Origin: Prochlorococcus sp. HOT208_60m_813I02
GTDB taxonomy: Bacteria > Cyanobacteriota > Cyanobacteriia > PCC-6307 > Cyanobiaceae
Direction of reading: 5' to 3'
Length of the DNA stretch: 64,000 bases
NCBI GenBank assembly: GCA_002025865.1
Contig: MWOR01000172.1
Location: 25,890 to 89,889, forward strand
Part shown: piece after piece, positions 36,975 through 47,839 of the stretch
How the letters are laid out: every line of letters starts with the position of its first letter
Position numbering within the stretch: position 1 is the first letter of the stretch
The notes under the pieces: model-generated
Told to the model about the DNA's origin: nothing
Database searches by the model: none
What the model saw: only the letters and a program-made list of their open reading frames with translations
Position numbers and translations under genes: made by a program

Positions 36975-37976
36975 ATGCCAATACAAATATTATGGGGTAA
37001 TGATCTAAATGCTCAAAATACATTTATTCAAAAATTAATTGATAAGGAAGTATCCAAAGAATGGAAAGAAATAAACGTAACTAATTTAAATGGAGATGAT
37101 GATGAGCAAGTCAATCAAGCTTTTGATGAAGTTCTTACACCTCCTTTTGGAGATGGATACAGAATAGTTACATTGAAAAATAATCCCATTTTTACTGCCA
37201 AAAATGAAGATCTAAGAACTAAATTTGAAAAAATTCATGACAATATACCTCAAAATACTTATTTCATTTTGCAAAATACAAAAAAACCAGACTCAAGACT
37301 AAAGAGTACTAAATTTTTACAAAAACTTATCAAAAATAATTTAGCCAAAGAAAAATCATTTTCTTTACCAGAAATCTGGGACTATGAGGGACAAAAAAGA
37401 TTTTTAGAAAATGCAGCAAATGAAATGAATATCAAAATTGATAAAAATGCAGCTGAATTAATTATTGATTCAGTTGGTAATGACAGCTTTAAACTAATAA
37501 ATGAATTAACCAAAGCAAAAACATACCTTTCTGCAGTATCAAGTAATTCGAATTCACAACTTTTTCTTAAAAGTATTGATGTAAAAAAAATATTTAATGA
37601 TCATCAATCCAATATTTTCAAAATCATTGATCTTCTCTTACAAAAAAATATTAATGAAAGCCTCATTGAAATAAATTATTCTTTACAGAAAGGAGAACCT
37701 GCTTTAAGACTAAATGCAGGTTTAATTAGTCAAATAAGAATTCATACCATTATAAAACTAGCAGTTAATTCAGGTAACAATAATGCAGAAAAGATTTGTA
37801 ATCTTGCAGGCATTTCTAATTCAAAAAGAATTTTTTTTATTCGAAAAAAAGTCAAAAATGTATCTCAAGAATATTTAATTAATTTAATGAGTAACTTACT
37901 AGATATTGAATCATTACTAAAACAAGGTAATAATCCTATAAATGTTTTTACTGAGAAATTAATTAATTTAAGTTAA
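36975..37976 (+). CDS. holA: DNA polymerase III delta subunit
   Basis: 333 aa; HolA-like architecture (ILWGNDLNAQNTFIQKLI...IWDYEGQKRFLENAANEMNIKID...). Confidence 0.85.
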   Translation: MPIQILWGNDLNAQNTFIQKLIDKEVSKEWKEINVTNLNGDDDEQVNQAFDEVLTPPFGDGYRIVTLKNNPIFTAKNEDLRTKFEKIHDNIPQNTYFILQNTKKPDSRLKSTKFLQKLIKNNLAKEKSFSLPEIWDYEGQKRFLENAANEMNIKIDKNAAELIIDSVGNDSFKLINELTKAKTYLSAVSSNSNSQLFLKSIDVKKIFNDHQSNIFKIIDLLLQKNINESLIEINYSLQKGEPALRLNAGLISQIRIHTIIKLAVNSGNNNAEKICNLAGISNSKRIFFIRKKVKNVSQEYLINLMSNLLDIESLLKQGNNPINVFTEKLINLS

Positions 37977-38015
37977 CCAAATTATAAGTTTAAGAATTTA
38001 CATTATGATTTAAAT

Positions 38016-39776
38016 ATGGCTTTACTAGTAAAAAAATTTGGCGGTACTTCTGTCGGTGATATTAAAAAAATTAAAAATATTGCAAGTAGCATTTGTCAAA
38101 GTAAAGAAGCAGGTAATGAAATTGTCGTAGTTGTCTCTGCGATGGGGCAAACTACAGATGATTTAAATTGTTTAGCGGAATCAATTAGTAAAAATCCTAA
38201 TCGAAGAGAATTGGATATGCTTCTCTCAACTGGAGAGCAAGTAACCATAGCTCTTCTTTCAATGGCATTAAATGAATACGGAATACCTGCAATTTCAATG
38301 ACTGGTAGCCAAGTTGGAATTATTACTGAATCAATTCATGGGAAGGCGAGAATTCTGGATATTAAAACAGAAAGGATCCAAAATTATTTAAATCAGGGTT
38401 TTGTTGTTGTCGTGGCTGGATTTCAAGGAACAACATTAAGCTATACGGGTTCAATGGAAATTACAACTTTGGGTAGAGGTGGTTCAGATACTTCTGCGGT
38501 AGCTCTATCAACAGCTTTAGGAGCTGAGACTTGCGAAATTTTTACAGACGTTCCAGGGGTTCTTACTACTGATCCAAGGATTGTTCCTAATGCAAAGCTC
38601 TTAGATGAAATTAGCTGCGAGGAAATGCTTGAACTTGCAAGCGTAGGTGCTTCAGTTCTGCATCCAAGAGCAGTAGAAATTGCTCGCAATTATGGAATTA
38701 AATTGTGTGTCAAATCAAGCCAAATTGACTCCAGTGGGACTCTCCTAGAAAGTCAAATCCAACCTCTCCCGCTAAAAAGAGGAAGCTTAGAATTAACAAA
38801 AACAGTCAATAGTCTTGAAGTATTAGAAAACCAAGCAGTATTCAGTCTCTCAAATATTCCTGATAGGCCTGGGATTGCAGCGCAAATATTTGAAAAACTT
38901 TCAGAAGCAAGTATTAACGTAGATTTAATAATACAAGCGACAAATGATGGAAATAAAAACGATATTACATTTACTGTTGGTGCATTAGAAGTAAAAAAGA
39001 CTGCAGAACAATGTGAACTTATAACTAGTCAATTAGGGGGAGAATTTAACTTAAAAACCAACATGACTAAATTAAGTATTCAAGGAGCAGGCATTATGGG
39101 CAGACCTAGTGTTTCAGCTGATTTATTTGATACTTTATCTCAAGCGAATATAAATGTTAGGTTAATAGCTACTAGTGAAATTAAAGTCAGCTGTGTAATT
39201 GAAATTAATAATATACCAAAAGCTATTAGATTTGTTGCTGAGAAATTTAAGTTATCCGATACACAAATATTTGTTAATCCAATCAATGAAAAACAAGATC
39301 AACCTGAAGTAAGAGGAATTGCATTAGATAAAAACCAAGTTCAGGTAAGCTTTAGAAAACTGCCTGATCGTCCAGGTGTAGCAGCATCGATATGTTTAGC
39401 ATTAGCTGAAAATAATTTACTTATCGATACTATTGTTCAGTCTGAAAGAATTTCCTCTTTAAAAACTAAGGATATTAGTCTTACAATGAATAAACAAGAT
39501 AGAGAAAAAGCTAACTTAGTTTTTGAGGCCTTAACAAAAAAATTACCCGGATCATACATTGAAGATGGCCCTGCTATAGCAAAAGTAAGTACTGTAGGAG
39601 CGGGAATGGCATTTAAGGTTGGGACGGCTGGAAAAATATTTAGAGCATTGGCTGACCAAAACATCAATATTGAAATGATTGCCACAAGTGAAATTAGGAC
39701 TTCATGTATTGTCTTAGAAAAAGATTGTGACAAAGCAGTTAATGCGATTCATAATCATTTCGAATTAGAAAAATAA
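38016..39776 (+). CDS. lysC: Aspartate kinase
   Basis: 586 aa; VKKFGGTSVGD, TLGRGGSDTSAVALSTAL, four ACT-like units in two pairs. Confidence 0.97.
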   Translation: MALLVKKFGGTSVGDIKKIKNIASSICQSKEAGNEIVVVVSAMGQTTDDLNCLAESISKNPNRRELDMLLSTGEQVTIALLSMALNEYGIPAISMTGSQVGIITESIHGKARILDIKTERIQNYLNQGFVVVVAGFQGTTLSYTGSMEITTLGRGGSDTSAVALSTALGAETCEIFTDVPGVLTTDPRIVPNAKLLDEISCEEMLELASVGASVLHPRAVEIARNYGIKLCVKSSQIDSSGTLLESQIQPLPLKRGSLELTKTVNSLEVLENQAVFSLSNIPDRPGIAAQIFEKLSEASINVDLIIQATNDGNKNDITFTVGALEVKKTAEQCELITSQLGGEFNLKTNMTKLSIQGAGIMGRPSVSADLFDTLSQANINVRLIATSEIKVSCVIEINNIPKAIRFVAEKFKLSDTQIFVNPINEKQDQPEVRGIALDKNQVQVSFRKLPDRPGVAASICLALAENNLLIDTIVQSERISSLKTKDISLTMNKQDREKANLVFEALTKKLPGSYIEDGPAIAKVSTVGAGMAFKVGTAGKIFRALADQNINIEMIATSEIRTSCIVLEKDCDKAVNAIHNHFELEK

Positions 39777-39783
39777 GTTGTTT

Positions 39784-41826
39784 TTAATTATTTCTCGCCA
39801 ATTTTTGTCTTAATTTTTTAATTCTATCCCTCAAATTTGCTGCCTCTTCAAAATTTAATTCTTTTGCAGCGTCTTTCATTTTAATTTCTAACTTTTCTAT
39901 TAAGTCAGGCAATTCTTCGAGCAAACATTGATTATCACTGGAACTAAGAATTGCGTCAGTTTTGTTATTAACTATATTTATTAAATCTTTAGATAAACCA
40001 CCAGCATCTAGTTTTCTGGAAAGTTCTAGAAAAGATAATATTGAATTTTCTATTTTTTTGCCTGCAGGTTTTGGAGTAATACCATTGACTTGGTTATATT
40101 TTTTTTGAATAGTTCTTCTTCTTTCAGTTTCAGATATTGCTCTTTTCATTGAATCTGTGAAGTTATCTGCATAAAGCAAGGCAACACCTTCAACATGTCT
40201 GGCAGCTCTTCCTATCGTTTGAATCAATGACCTTTCTGCCCTCAGAAAACCTTCTTTATCAGCATCTAAAATGGCGACTAAGGATACTTCTGGAAGATCT
40301 AGTCCCTCTCTTAATAAATTAACTCCTACCAAAACATCATATTCACCTATTCTAAGGTCTTGAATAATTTCAATTCTTTCAATTGAATGGATTTCGGAAT
40401 GCAAATATCTAACTCTTACTTTATTTTCAGATAAAAAATCAGTTAAATCTTCAGCCATTCTCTTAGTAAGTGTTGTCACAAGCACTCTTTGATTCTTTTC
40501 AGCTCGAATTCTTATTTCAGATAACAGATCTTCTATTTGGCCTTCACTAGGTCTTACATCAATTACCGGGTCTAGTACCCCAGTTGGCCTTATAACTTGC
40601 TCAATAAATTCACCATCACATTGATCTAATTCCCATTGACCGGGGGTTGCACTTATAAATAATGTCTGTTTTGACTTTTCCCAAAACTCTTCACATTTTA
40701 AAGGTCTATTATCTGCAGCACTTGGCAATCTAAAACCATGATCTATTAAAACTTTTTTTCTAGATTGATCACCGTTGTACATCGCATGAAGTTGAGGACA
40801 TGTTACGTGACTCTCATCTACTACCAACAACCAATCTTTGGGAAAGTAATCTATTAAGCATTCTGGCGGTGAACCTTCCTCCCTACCTGATAAATGACGA
40901 GCATAATTCTCAACTCCATTACAATAACCAACCTCTTTAAGCATTTCTAAGTCATATTTTGTACGTTGTTCTAGACGTTGAGCCTCTAATAGTTTTCCTT
41001 CGTATGTAAATTTATCGAGTTGAGTTTTCAATTCATTTCTAATTGCACTTATTGCACTCGCAAGTCTTTCTTTTGGAGTTACAAAATGCTTAGCTGGGTA
41101 AACGCTAACTTGTTCTAAACTTTCAAGTATTTCTCCTGTAGTAGGGTCAACGTATCTAATAGCCTCGACTTCATCACCAAATAACTCAATTCTTATTAAT
41201 CTATCTTCATAAGCTGGACCGATTTCTAAAACATCACCTTTAATTCTGAATCTACCTCTAGTAATTTCAATATCATTTCTAGTATATTGATTTTCAACAA
41301 GAGACCTCAAAGAAGAACGTAGATTTATTGATTTTCCCACTTCAAATTTAACTGCAGCTTTTAAATACTCACTCGGTATACCAAGACCATAAATACAACT
41401 TATTGAGGCTACAACAATTACATCTTTTCTTTCAAATAATGAGCGTGTTGCAGAATGCCTAAGCATATCTATTTCTTCATTAATTGAAGCAGTTTTGGCT
41501 ATGTAAGTATCACTTACAGGTACATAAGCTTCAGGTTGATAATAATCGTAGTAAGAAATGAAGTACTCAACAGCATTTTTTGGAAAAAATTCCCTTAATT
41601 CATTACATAGTTGTGCAGCCAACGTTTTGTTATGGGCTAAAACAAGTGCCGGTCTTCCTGTTTGTTGAATTACATTGGCAATGGTAAATGTTTTACCAGT
41701 TCCAGTAGCTCCTAAAAGAGTCTGAAACTGTTTACCATTATTTACGCCTTTAACTAATTTTTTAATAGCTTCTGGTTGATCTCCATTTGGTTTGTAAGGA
41801 GCTTGAAGCTTATAGTTGTTCATCAA
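39784..41826 (-). CDS. uvrB: Excinuclease ABC subunit B
   Basis: 680 aa; [30 protein letters not shown]-terminal UVR motif. Confidence 0.98.
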   Translation of the reverse strand: MMNNYKLQAPYKPNGDQPEAIKKLVKGVNNGKQFQTLLGATGTGKTFTIANVIQQTGRPALVLAHNKTLAAQLCNELREFFPKNAVEYFISYYDYYQPEAYVPVSDTYIAKTASINEEIDMLRHSATRSLFERKDVIVVASISCIYGLGIPSEYLKAAVKFEVGKSINLRSSLRSLVENQYTRNDIEITRGRFRIKGDVLEIGPAYEDRLIRIELFGDEVEAIRYVDPTTGEILESLEQVSVYPAKHFVTPKERLASAISAIRNELKTQLDKFTYEGKLLEAQRLEQRTKYDLEMLKEVGYCNGVENYARHLSGREEGSPPECLIDYFPKDWLLVVDESHVTCPQLHAMYNGDQSRKKVLIDHGFRLPSAADNRPLKCEEFWEKSKQTLFISATPGQWELDQCDGEFIEQVIRPTGVLDPVIDVRPSEGQIEDLLSEIRIRAEKNQRVLVTTLTKRMAEDLTDFLSENKVRVRYLHSEIHSIERIEIIQDLRIGEYDVLVGVNLLREGLDLPEVSLVAILDADKEGFLRAERSLIQTIGRAARHVEGVALLYADNFTDSMKRAISETERRRTIQKKYNQVNGITPKPAGKKIENSILSFLELSRKLDAGGLSKDLINIVNNKTDAILSSSDNQCLLEELPDLIEKLEIKMKDAAKELNFEEAANLRDRIKKLRQKLARNN

Positions 41827-41852
41827 GCTAGTAGCTAAAGGATATTGCTATA

Positions 41853-42629
41853 CTAGGAAATTTTTTCTCCAATTATTGAATTTTTCAAAGATTCTTTTAA
41901 GCCTCTAACAACCGCAATCATTGATATTAAATCATCTAATTTATTAACCACAGATCCAACGCCAACTGCTGAGGCTCCAGAGGATATTGCTAGTGGACAA
42001 GTTACTTGGCTTAATCCAGAGGCACTCATGATTGGTATATTCAGAGATTGTTTCTTAAATTCTTGATGAATAGCATAGGTAGCTGCAAGAGTTGGTACTG
42101 ATTTTTCAAAACAACCTTGAATTCCTGGAGAGTAAGGAGTAGAACTGGTACCACCTTCTGTTTGAATAATATCAACGCCTTCTTCCACTAGCTTTACAGC
42201 AAGATCAACTTGTTTATCAATAGGTATTTTATGAGGAACAGTTACTGATAAAGGAAAATTAGGTAATAAATCCCTCGTCTCTTTTGTAATTTTTAAAACT
42301 TTTTTATCTGAAAAATGAATGCCTTTTTCATAAAAAGTATCGTAATTTCCTATCTCAATTAATGATGCTCCTGCTTTTACACAATCTTGAAAAGATCGAG
42401 GCAGTACTGAACTAACACAAACGGGTAGTGTTGAATTCTTAAGTGCTAAATCAACGAGTTCAGGCTTGCAAGCAATATCGACAAGATCTGCACCTCCTAA
42501 TGAAGCAGCCTCAACAATTATTTTCACAGACTGAACATCGAAATTATTCAATCCTGAAATAACTTTGAGTAAGGATTTGTTTCTTAACTCTTCTTTGATT
42601 TTATGTGGCAAAAGATTAATCAGACTCAT
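41853..42629 (-). CDS. DUF561 / Ycf23-like protein
   Basis: 258 aa TIM-barrel-like; ISGLNNFDVQSVKIIVEAASLGGADLVDIACKPELV, GVDIIQTEGGTS. Confidence 0.85.
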   Translation of the reverse strand: MSLINLLPHKIKEELRNKSLLKVISGLNNFDVQSVKIIVEAASLGGADLVDIACKPELVDLALKNSTLPVCVSSVLPRSFQDCVKAGASLIEIGNYDTFYEKGIHFSDKKVLKITKETRDLLPNFPLSVTVPHKIPIDKQVDLAVKLVEEGVDIIQTEGGTSSTPYSPGIQGCFEKSVPTLAATYAIHQEFKKQSLNIPIMSASGLSQVTCPLAISSGASAVGVGSVVNKLDDLISMIAVVRGLKESLKNSIIGEKIS

Positions 42630-42714
42630 TTACTTAATGAATTTATTACCCGATTGTGACATTGTTTTAGTAAAACAGTGCATTTTTTAAAAAATATTAT
42701 CTGAGCAACACAAA

Positions 42715-43725
42715 ATGACTGATAAAAAATTAAGTCAGAAAAATTGGTCATCATGGCATCATCAACTTCATAAAGAGATTCTTACCAAAAAAATATTAAT
42801 TCCCAAAGGATCCAATATTTTAATAAGTGTTTCGGGGGGTCAAGACTCAATGGCCTTATTAACACTAATTAATGACCTAAAAAAACTACATAATTGGTCT
42901 ATTAGTGTTTGGCATGGTGATCATCAGTGGCACGAAAAATCATCACTATATGCTCTTGAATTAAAAGATTATTGCGAAAATAAAAATATTTCATTCTCTT
43001 TTGATCAAGCAAATAAAGAAAGTATTTCTTCAGAAGAAAAAGCACGAGAATGGAGATATAAAAAATTATGTGAAAGAGCCAAAACTTTATTAAATAAAAA
43101 CCAGCAAAAACATAATATTTATTTGTTAACTGGTCACACGAGTAGTGATAATGCAGAAACATTTATCCTCAATTTATCTAGAGGAAGCAATTTTGCAGGT
43201 CTGAGTAATATTGAGAGTAAAAGATTAATAGAAAATCAAATTTATTTAATAAGACCAATATTAATTTTCAGTAGGGAAGATACAAAACAATTTTGCAATA
43301 ATATGAAGATCCCAGTCTGGGAAGATCCAACAAATTCAGATCTTAAATTAAAAAGAAATTTAGTAAGAAAAAAAATTCTTCCTAACTTAGAAGTCATCTA
43401 TCCTGGTTGTTCTGAAAGGATAAATAATTTTTCCCAAAAAATGAGCAAATACAATAATGAACGTAATGATCTTAGTGAACTAGCGTATTTATATTGTAAA
43501 GATGTTAAAGGTATAGATAGAAATCTCCTAAATGGTATGTGTATTGAAGCGAGGTGCACAATTTTAAATAGATTTTTAAAAGAGATATCTGCAAAGCAAT
43601 GTAGTTCTAGAAATCTGACAAAATTAGCAACTTCAATTTATGAAAAAAATAAAGGTCAAATTAATTTGCAAGAGTTTTTAAAAATTGTTTGGGATAAAAA
43701 CTATATAAATTTTGAAAAAAGTTAA
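42715..43725 (+). CDS. tilS: tRNA(Ile)-lysidine synthetase
   Basis: 336 aa; ILISVSGGQDSMALL PP-loop, TGHTSSDNAETFILNLSRGS. Confidence 0.95.
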   Translation: MTDKKLSQKNWSSWHHQLHKEILTKKILIPKGSNILISVSGGQDSMALLTLINDLKKLHNWSISVWHGDHQWHEKSSLYALELKDYCENKNISFSFDQANKESISSEEKAREWRYKKLCERAKTLLNKNQQKHNIYLLTGHTSSDNAETFILNLSRGSNFAGLSNIESKRLIENQIYLIRPILIFSREDTKQFCNNMKIPVWEDPTNSDLKLKRNLVRKKILPNLEVIYPGCSERINNFSQKMSKYNNERNDLSELAYLYCKDVKGIDRNLLNGMCIEARCTILNRFLKEISAKQCSSRNLTKLATSIYEKNKGQINLQEFLKIVWDKNYINFEKS

Positions 43726-45704
43726 GATGTTACTGCAGATCTTCTTCTTCTTGTTCTACCTTCAAATGAATCTTCTTTGGCAGTCTCAGCTGATGGATTC
43801 TGTGAAACTTTTGGACTTTTTTGGGTATTTTGTGAGTTATTTGAACTATTAGGATGATTATTGTTTGATTTCTTATGGAAATTATTATTTCTATTTCTAT
43901 TGGAGAAATTTTGCTCTTCGGTAATCTTTGGAATATAAGCACGAGTTCCACTTGGAGCAGGTTGAACTAAACACAAAATAAGTGGTTCAACTTGTAATTC
44001 TCTTCTCATTCTTCTCGATAAACCATTTTCAATTTCTCTTTGTACACCAATCCAATCTACCTCAAAATTATTCGGCCCAGTTTGTCTGGATAATTGTTTC
44101 CATCTATTTTCTAAGACCCAGCTTATTTCTCGTTCTGTCCACATAGACATTTTTCTTGGCTCTGCAGTAGTAACAACTCCTCTTAAATTAACTCTAGGAG
44201 GAGCAACCATCTTCCCATCTGTACTAATAGGAGCTAAAACAGTTACTACACCATCCCCAGCTAATTGCTGCCTTTCCTTTAATACTCGAGCATCTACTAT
44301 CCCATTTCGTGAGTTATCAAGCAGTTCAACACCAGCTTTCACGGGATCACCCTTTTGAATAGAATTAGGTGTTAACTCAACTACATCTCCATTTTCAATA
44401 ATTAAGATATTGTCCTGTGGAACCCCCATAGTTTGTGCACTCTTCCCATGACAAACAAGCATTCTATGTTCTCCATGAACAGGAACAAAAAACTTAGGTT
44501 TTGCGAGTGCCAACATTAACTTTTGATCTTCTTGAAAACCATGACCAGAAACATGAATATTCTCACCCTTTCCATAAACAACCTTTGCTCCGAGTTTCAT
44601 TAATCTATCTATTGTATTAACAACAGAAATAGTATTACCTGGAATTGGGCTGGCTGAAAATATTACAGTATCAGTAGTCTTAAGACGAACATGCTGATGT
44701 TCACCACGAGAGATTCTGCTTAAGGCTGCTAGGGGTTCTCCTTGACTACCCGTCATTAATAATAAGGTCTCCCTATCTGGTAAATCTCTAATTTGCTTGA
44801 TAGGAACAAACAAATCATCTGGGCATTTCATATAACCAATATCTCTTGCCTTAGCAATAACATTTATCATCGATCTACCTAACAAACCGACTTTTCTTCC
44901 ATGTTTCATAGCCAATTCTAAGATCATTGTCACTCTATGCACAGAACTAGCAAAAGTGGTAAGGATAACTCGTTCTTTTGCCTCTGCAATATGTTTTTCT
45001 AAAGAGGGATAGATAGTCTTCTCAGAAGGACAAAAACCTGGAACTTCGGCATTAGTAGAGTCACTGAACATGCATAAAACACCCTTCTCTCCGTAATGCA
45101 CCATTCTTTCAATATCAAATTGCTCTCCATCTACTGGCATATGATCAAACTTAAAATCTCCCGTGAAAATAATTGTGCCAACAGGTGTTGTAACTGCTAA
45201 AGAAAAGCTATCGCAAATAGAATGGGTATTTCGAATAAATTCAACAGAAAAATGTTGTCCTACTTTTACAACGTCTCTTGGATTTACTGTCTGTATAGTT
45301 GTTCTATCAGATACCCCTGCTTCCTCCATTTTTCCTCTAAGCATTGACATTGCCAATCTTGGGCCATAAATAATGGGAATATTAAAATGTTTTAGGTGAT
45401 GAGAAATACCTCCAATATGATCTTCATGCCCGTGAGTGACAATCATTCCTTTTATTCTTCTTTGATTTTCTTTTAAAAAAGTTGTATCAGGCATAACAAC
45501 GTTTACGCCATGCATACCATCAGATGGGAAAGCTAGGCCAGCATCAACAAGCATTAATTCATCACCATATTCAAAAACGCAAGTGTTTTTTCCTATTTCA
45601 TGTAGTCCTCCAAGAGGTATTACTCGTAGAGCTGGCGTATTACTTTTAGATCTAGATGAATCATGAGTAGATCTATTTACAGTTGAATTTGTACTTGATT
45701 GCAT
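43722..45704 (-). CDS. rnj: Ribonuclease J
   Basis: 660 aa metallo-beta-lactamase/beta-CASP; VTHGHEDHIGGI, FTGDFKFDH, PVHGEHRML; low-complexity C-terminal tail. Confidence 0.95.
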   Translation of the reverse strand: MQSSTNSTVNRSTHDSSRSKSNTPALRVIPLGGLHEIGKNTCVFEYGDELMLVDAGLAFPSDGMHGVNVVMPDTTFLKENQRRIKGMIVTHGHEDHIGGISHHLKHFNIPIIYGPRLAMSMLRGKMEEAGVSDRTTIQTVNPRDVVKVGQHFSVEFIRNTHSICDSFSLAVTTPVGTIIFTGDFKFDHMPVDGEQFDIERMVHYGEKGVLCMFSDSTNAEVPGFCPSEKTIYPSLEKHIAEAKERVILTTFASSVHRVTMILELAMKHGRKVGLLGRSMINVIAKARDIGYMKCPDDLFVPIKQIRDLPDRETLLLMTGSQGEPLAALSRISRGEHQHVRLKTTDTVIFSASPIPGNTISVVNTIDRLMKLGAKVVYGKGENIHVSGHGFQEDQKLMLALAKPKFFVPVHGEHRMLVCHGKSAQTMGVPQDNILIIENGDVVELTPNSIQKGDPVKAGVELLDNSRNGIVDARVLKERQQLAGDGVVTVLAPISTDGKMVAPPRVNLRGVVTTAEPRKMSMWTEREISWVLENRWKQLSRQTGPNNFEVDWIGVQREIENGLSRRMRRELQVEPLILCLVQPAPSGTRAYIPKITEEQNFSNRNRNNNFHKKSNNNHPNSSNNSQNTQKSPKVSQNPSAETAKEDSFEGRTRRRRSAVTS

Positions 45705-45784
45705 AATTTTGAAATTTATGAAGGCCTGCTTGTAATCAAATAAGGTTTATTTAAATTTAATTATCAAGTTAAATAAAATCCCTA

Positions 45785-46687
45785 TTATAAGGAATTCAGG
45801 ATAAAAGATAGCTGCTTTTTCATGTCATTGGTTAAAGGTGACAAAGGACTTCTAGGATTACCTACATCCCATCCCGATAGCTCCAAAGCAGCCTTAATTG
45901 GGATTGGATTAGTAGTCATAAAGAGTGCTTTGAAAAGAGGCTGAAGTTTTTCATGAATAGCAAGAGCATTAGAAACATTTCCACTTTGAAAAGAATGAAT
46001 CATCTCTTTCAATTGCAATCCAACTAAATGACTTGCAACACTAACTACTCCTACAGCACCTACAGATAACATTGGAAGCAACAATGAATCGTCGCCACTA
46101 TATACAGAGAGTTCGGAGCCACAAATAGCTCTTAATTCTGTTACTTCTTCTATTCTACCGCTTGCAGCTTTAATACTGAGAATATTTGAGAAATCCATAA
46201 GTTTCTTCACAGTATCAGGTAATAAATTGCATCCAGTCCTACCAGGAATGTTGTAAAGCATAAGAGGCAAATCCTTTGCAGATTTAGCAATAGAACTGAA
46301 ATGTTTATAAAGACCTTCTTGAGGCGGCTTATTGTAATAAGGAACAACGACCAAAGCACCGTCGGCACCAGATTCGTAAGCTTTTTTTGTAGCTGCCACA
46401 GCTTCGCTTGTACAATTGCTACCAGTGCCAACTATTACTTTACAGCTTGCATCCAAAGATCCTTTTACCGCAATAAATAAATCATGCTGTTCTGCCCATG
46501 AAAGAGTCGGGGATTCTCCAGTAGTACCGCACAACACAATTCCATCGGAACCGTTCTCAAAAAGATAATTTGAAAGTTTTATAGCTAGTTCATAATCTAC
46601 ATCTCCATTCTCAGTGAATGGAGTAACCATTGCAGTCAATATTCTTCCAAATTGTGGATTATTACACTCAGTTTTGTCTGTAATCAT
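45785..46687 (-). CDS. dapA: 4-hydroxy-tetrahydrodipicolinate synthase
   Basis: 300 aa; [41 protein letters not shown]. Confidence 0.97.
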   Translation of the reverse strand: MITDKTECNNPQFGRILTAMVTPFTENGDVDYELAIKLSNYLFENGSDGIVLCGTTGESPTLSWAEQHDLFIAVKGSLDASCKVIVGTGSNCTSEAVAATKKAYESGADGALVVVPYYNKPPQEGLYKHFSSIAKSAKDLPLMLYNIPGRTGCNLLPDTVKKLMDFSNILSIKAASGRIEEVTELRAICGSELSVYSGDDSLLLPMLSVGAVGVVSVASHLVGLQLKEMIHSFQSGNVSNALAIHEKLQPLFKALFMTTNPIPIKAALELSGWDVGNPRSPLSPLTNDMKKQLSFILNSL

Positions 46688-47715
46688 TTTTTTGGAATTA
46701 ATAACTCAGCTATTTGAACAGCATTCAGAGCTGCTCCTTTTCTTATTTGATCTCCACATAACCATAATTCTAATCCATGAGGCTGACTGATATCAGTTCT
46801 TAGCCTGCCAACAGCAACATTGTCCCTTCCCATAACGTCATTTGGCATAGGAAATCTATTATTTTTGTAATCCTCAATAACTTCAATTCCAGGAGATTTT
46901 TTTAATTCTTCAAGAGCATCTTTAGGCTCAACTACATCGGCAAATTCAATATTGATCGATTCAGAATGTGCTCTCAGTACTGGGACTCGAACACATGTAG
47001 CAGAGAGCTTTAAATCAGCAATATTTAATATTTTCCTTGTCTCATTAACCATTTTCATCTCTTCTTCGCAGTAATTATTTGAAAGCATAGGGGAATTATG
47101 TAAAAACAAATTAAAAGCAAGGGAGTATGGCAAAACTTCACTTTTTTGAGGATTTCCTTGAAGATATTGTTCAGTTAAAAGTTTTAGTTCCTCCATCGCC
47201 AGTTGGCCTGCACCACTGACAGATTGATATGTTGAGACAATAACTCTTTGAATAGTCGAAAGTTTGTTTAATGGAGCTAAAACTAATGTCAACAAAATGG
47301 TAGTGCAGTTTGGATTCGCTATTACCCCATCATGATTAAGTACTTCACTAGCATTAACTTCAGGGACTATAAGAGGAACGTTCTTATCTAATCTGAAAGC
47401 ACTTGAGTTATCTATCAGTAAAGCATTTTGATCAATAATGGTAGACAACCATTTTTTTGAAATACTTCCACCAGCTGAAGCCAACACTAAATCAAGATTC
47501 TTAAATTCTTCCTTAGTTGTTTTTTTTGTAACTAATTCTTCATCTTTCCAAATAATTTTTTTTCCTTCTGACCGCTCTGATGAAAGCAAGACCAATTCTG
47601 ATATTGGGAAATCACGTTGTTCAAGAATTTTTAGCAATTCAGATCCCACAGCACCTGAAGAACCTAAAACAGCAACTTTTAATGGCCTATTAGGCAAATA
47701 CGGAGATTGTCTCAC
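46684..47715 (-). CDS. asd: Aspartate-semialdehyde dehydrogenase
   Basis: 343 aa; [24 protein letters not shown] active-site Cys; 4-bp overlap with dapA. Confidence 0.97.
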   Translation of the reverse strand: MRQSPYLPNRPLKVAVLGSSGAVGSELLKILEQRDFPISELVLLSSERSEGKKIIWKDEELVTKKTTKEEFKNLDLVLASAGGSISKKWLSTIIDQNALLIDNSSAFRLDKNVPLIVPEVNASEVLNHDGVIANPNCTTILLTLVLAPLNKLSTIQRVIVSTYQSVSGAGQLAMEELKLLTEQYLQGNPQKSEVLPYSLAFNLFLHNSPMLSNNYCEEEMKMVNETRKILNIADLKLSATCVRVPVLRAHSESINIEFADVVEPKDALEELKKSPGIEVIEDYKNNRFPMPNDVMGRDNVAVGRLRTDISQPHGLELWLCGDQIRKGAALNAVQIAELLIPKK

Positions 47716-47839
47716 ACTTTAAAATGATTTTTATAAATAGATTGACTATTTTTTTTACTTTATCAAAAAATTAACTTTCAAGGAAATCACATAATGTGAA
47801 ATAATTAAGATTCGGCTCATAGTAATAACTTAGAAAAAC

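Noticed and set aside
43730-43951. Alternative-frame Ile-rich ORF in the rnj 3' end
   Set aside because: Arises from the AAT-rich Asn repeat read in another frame
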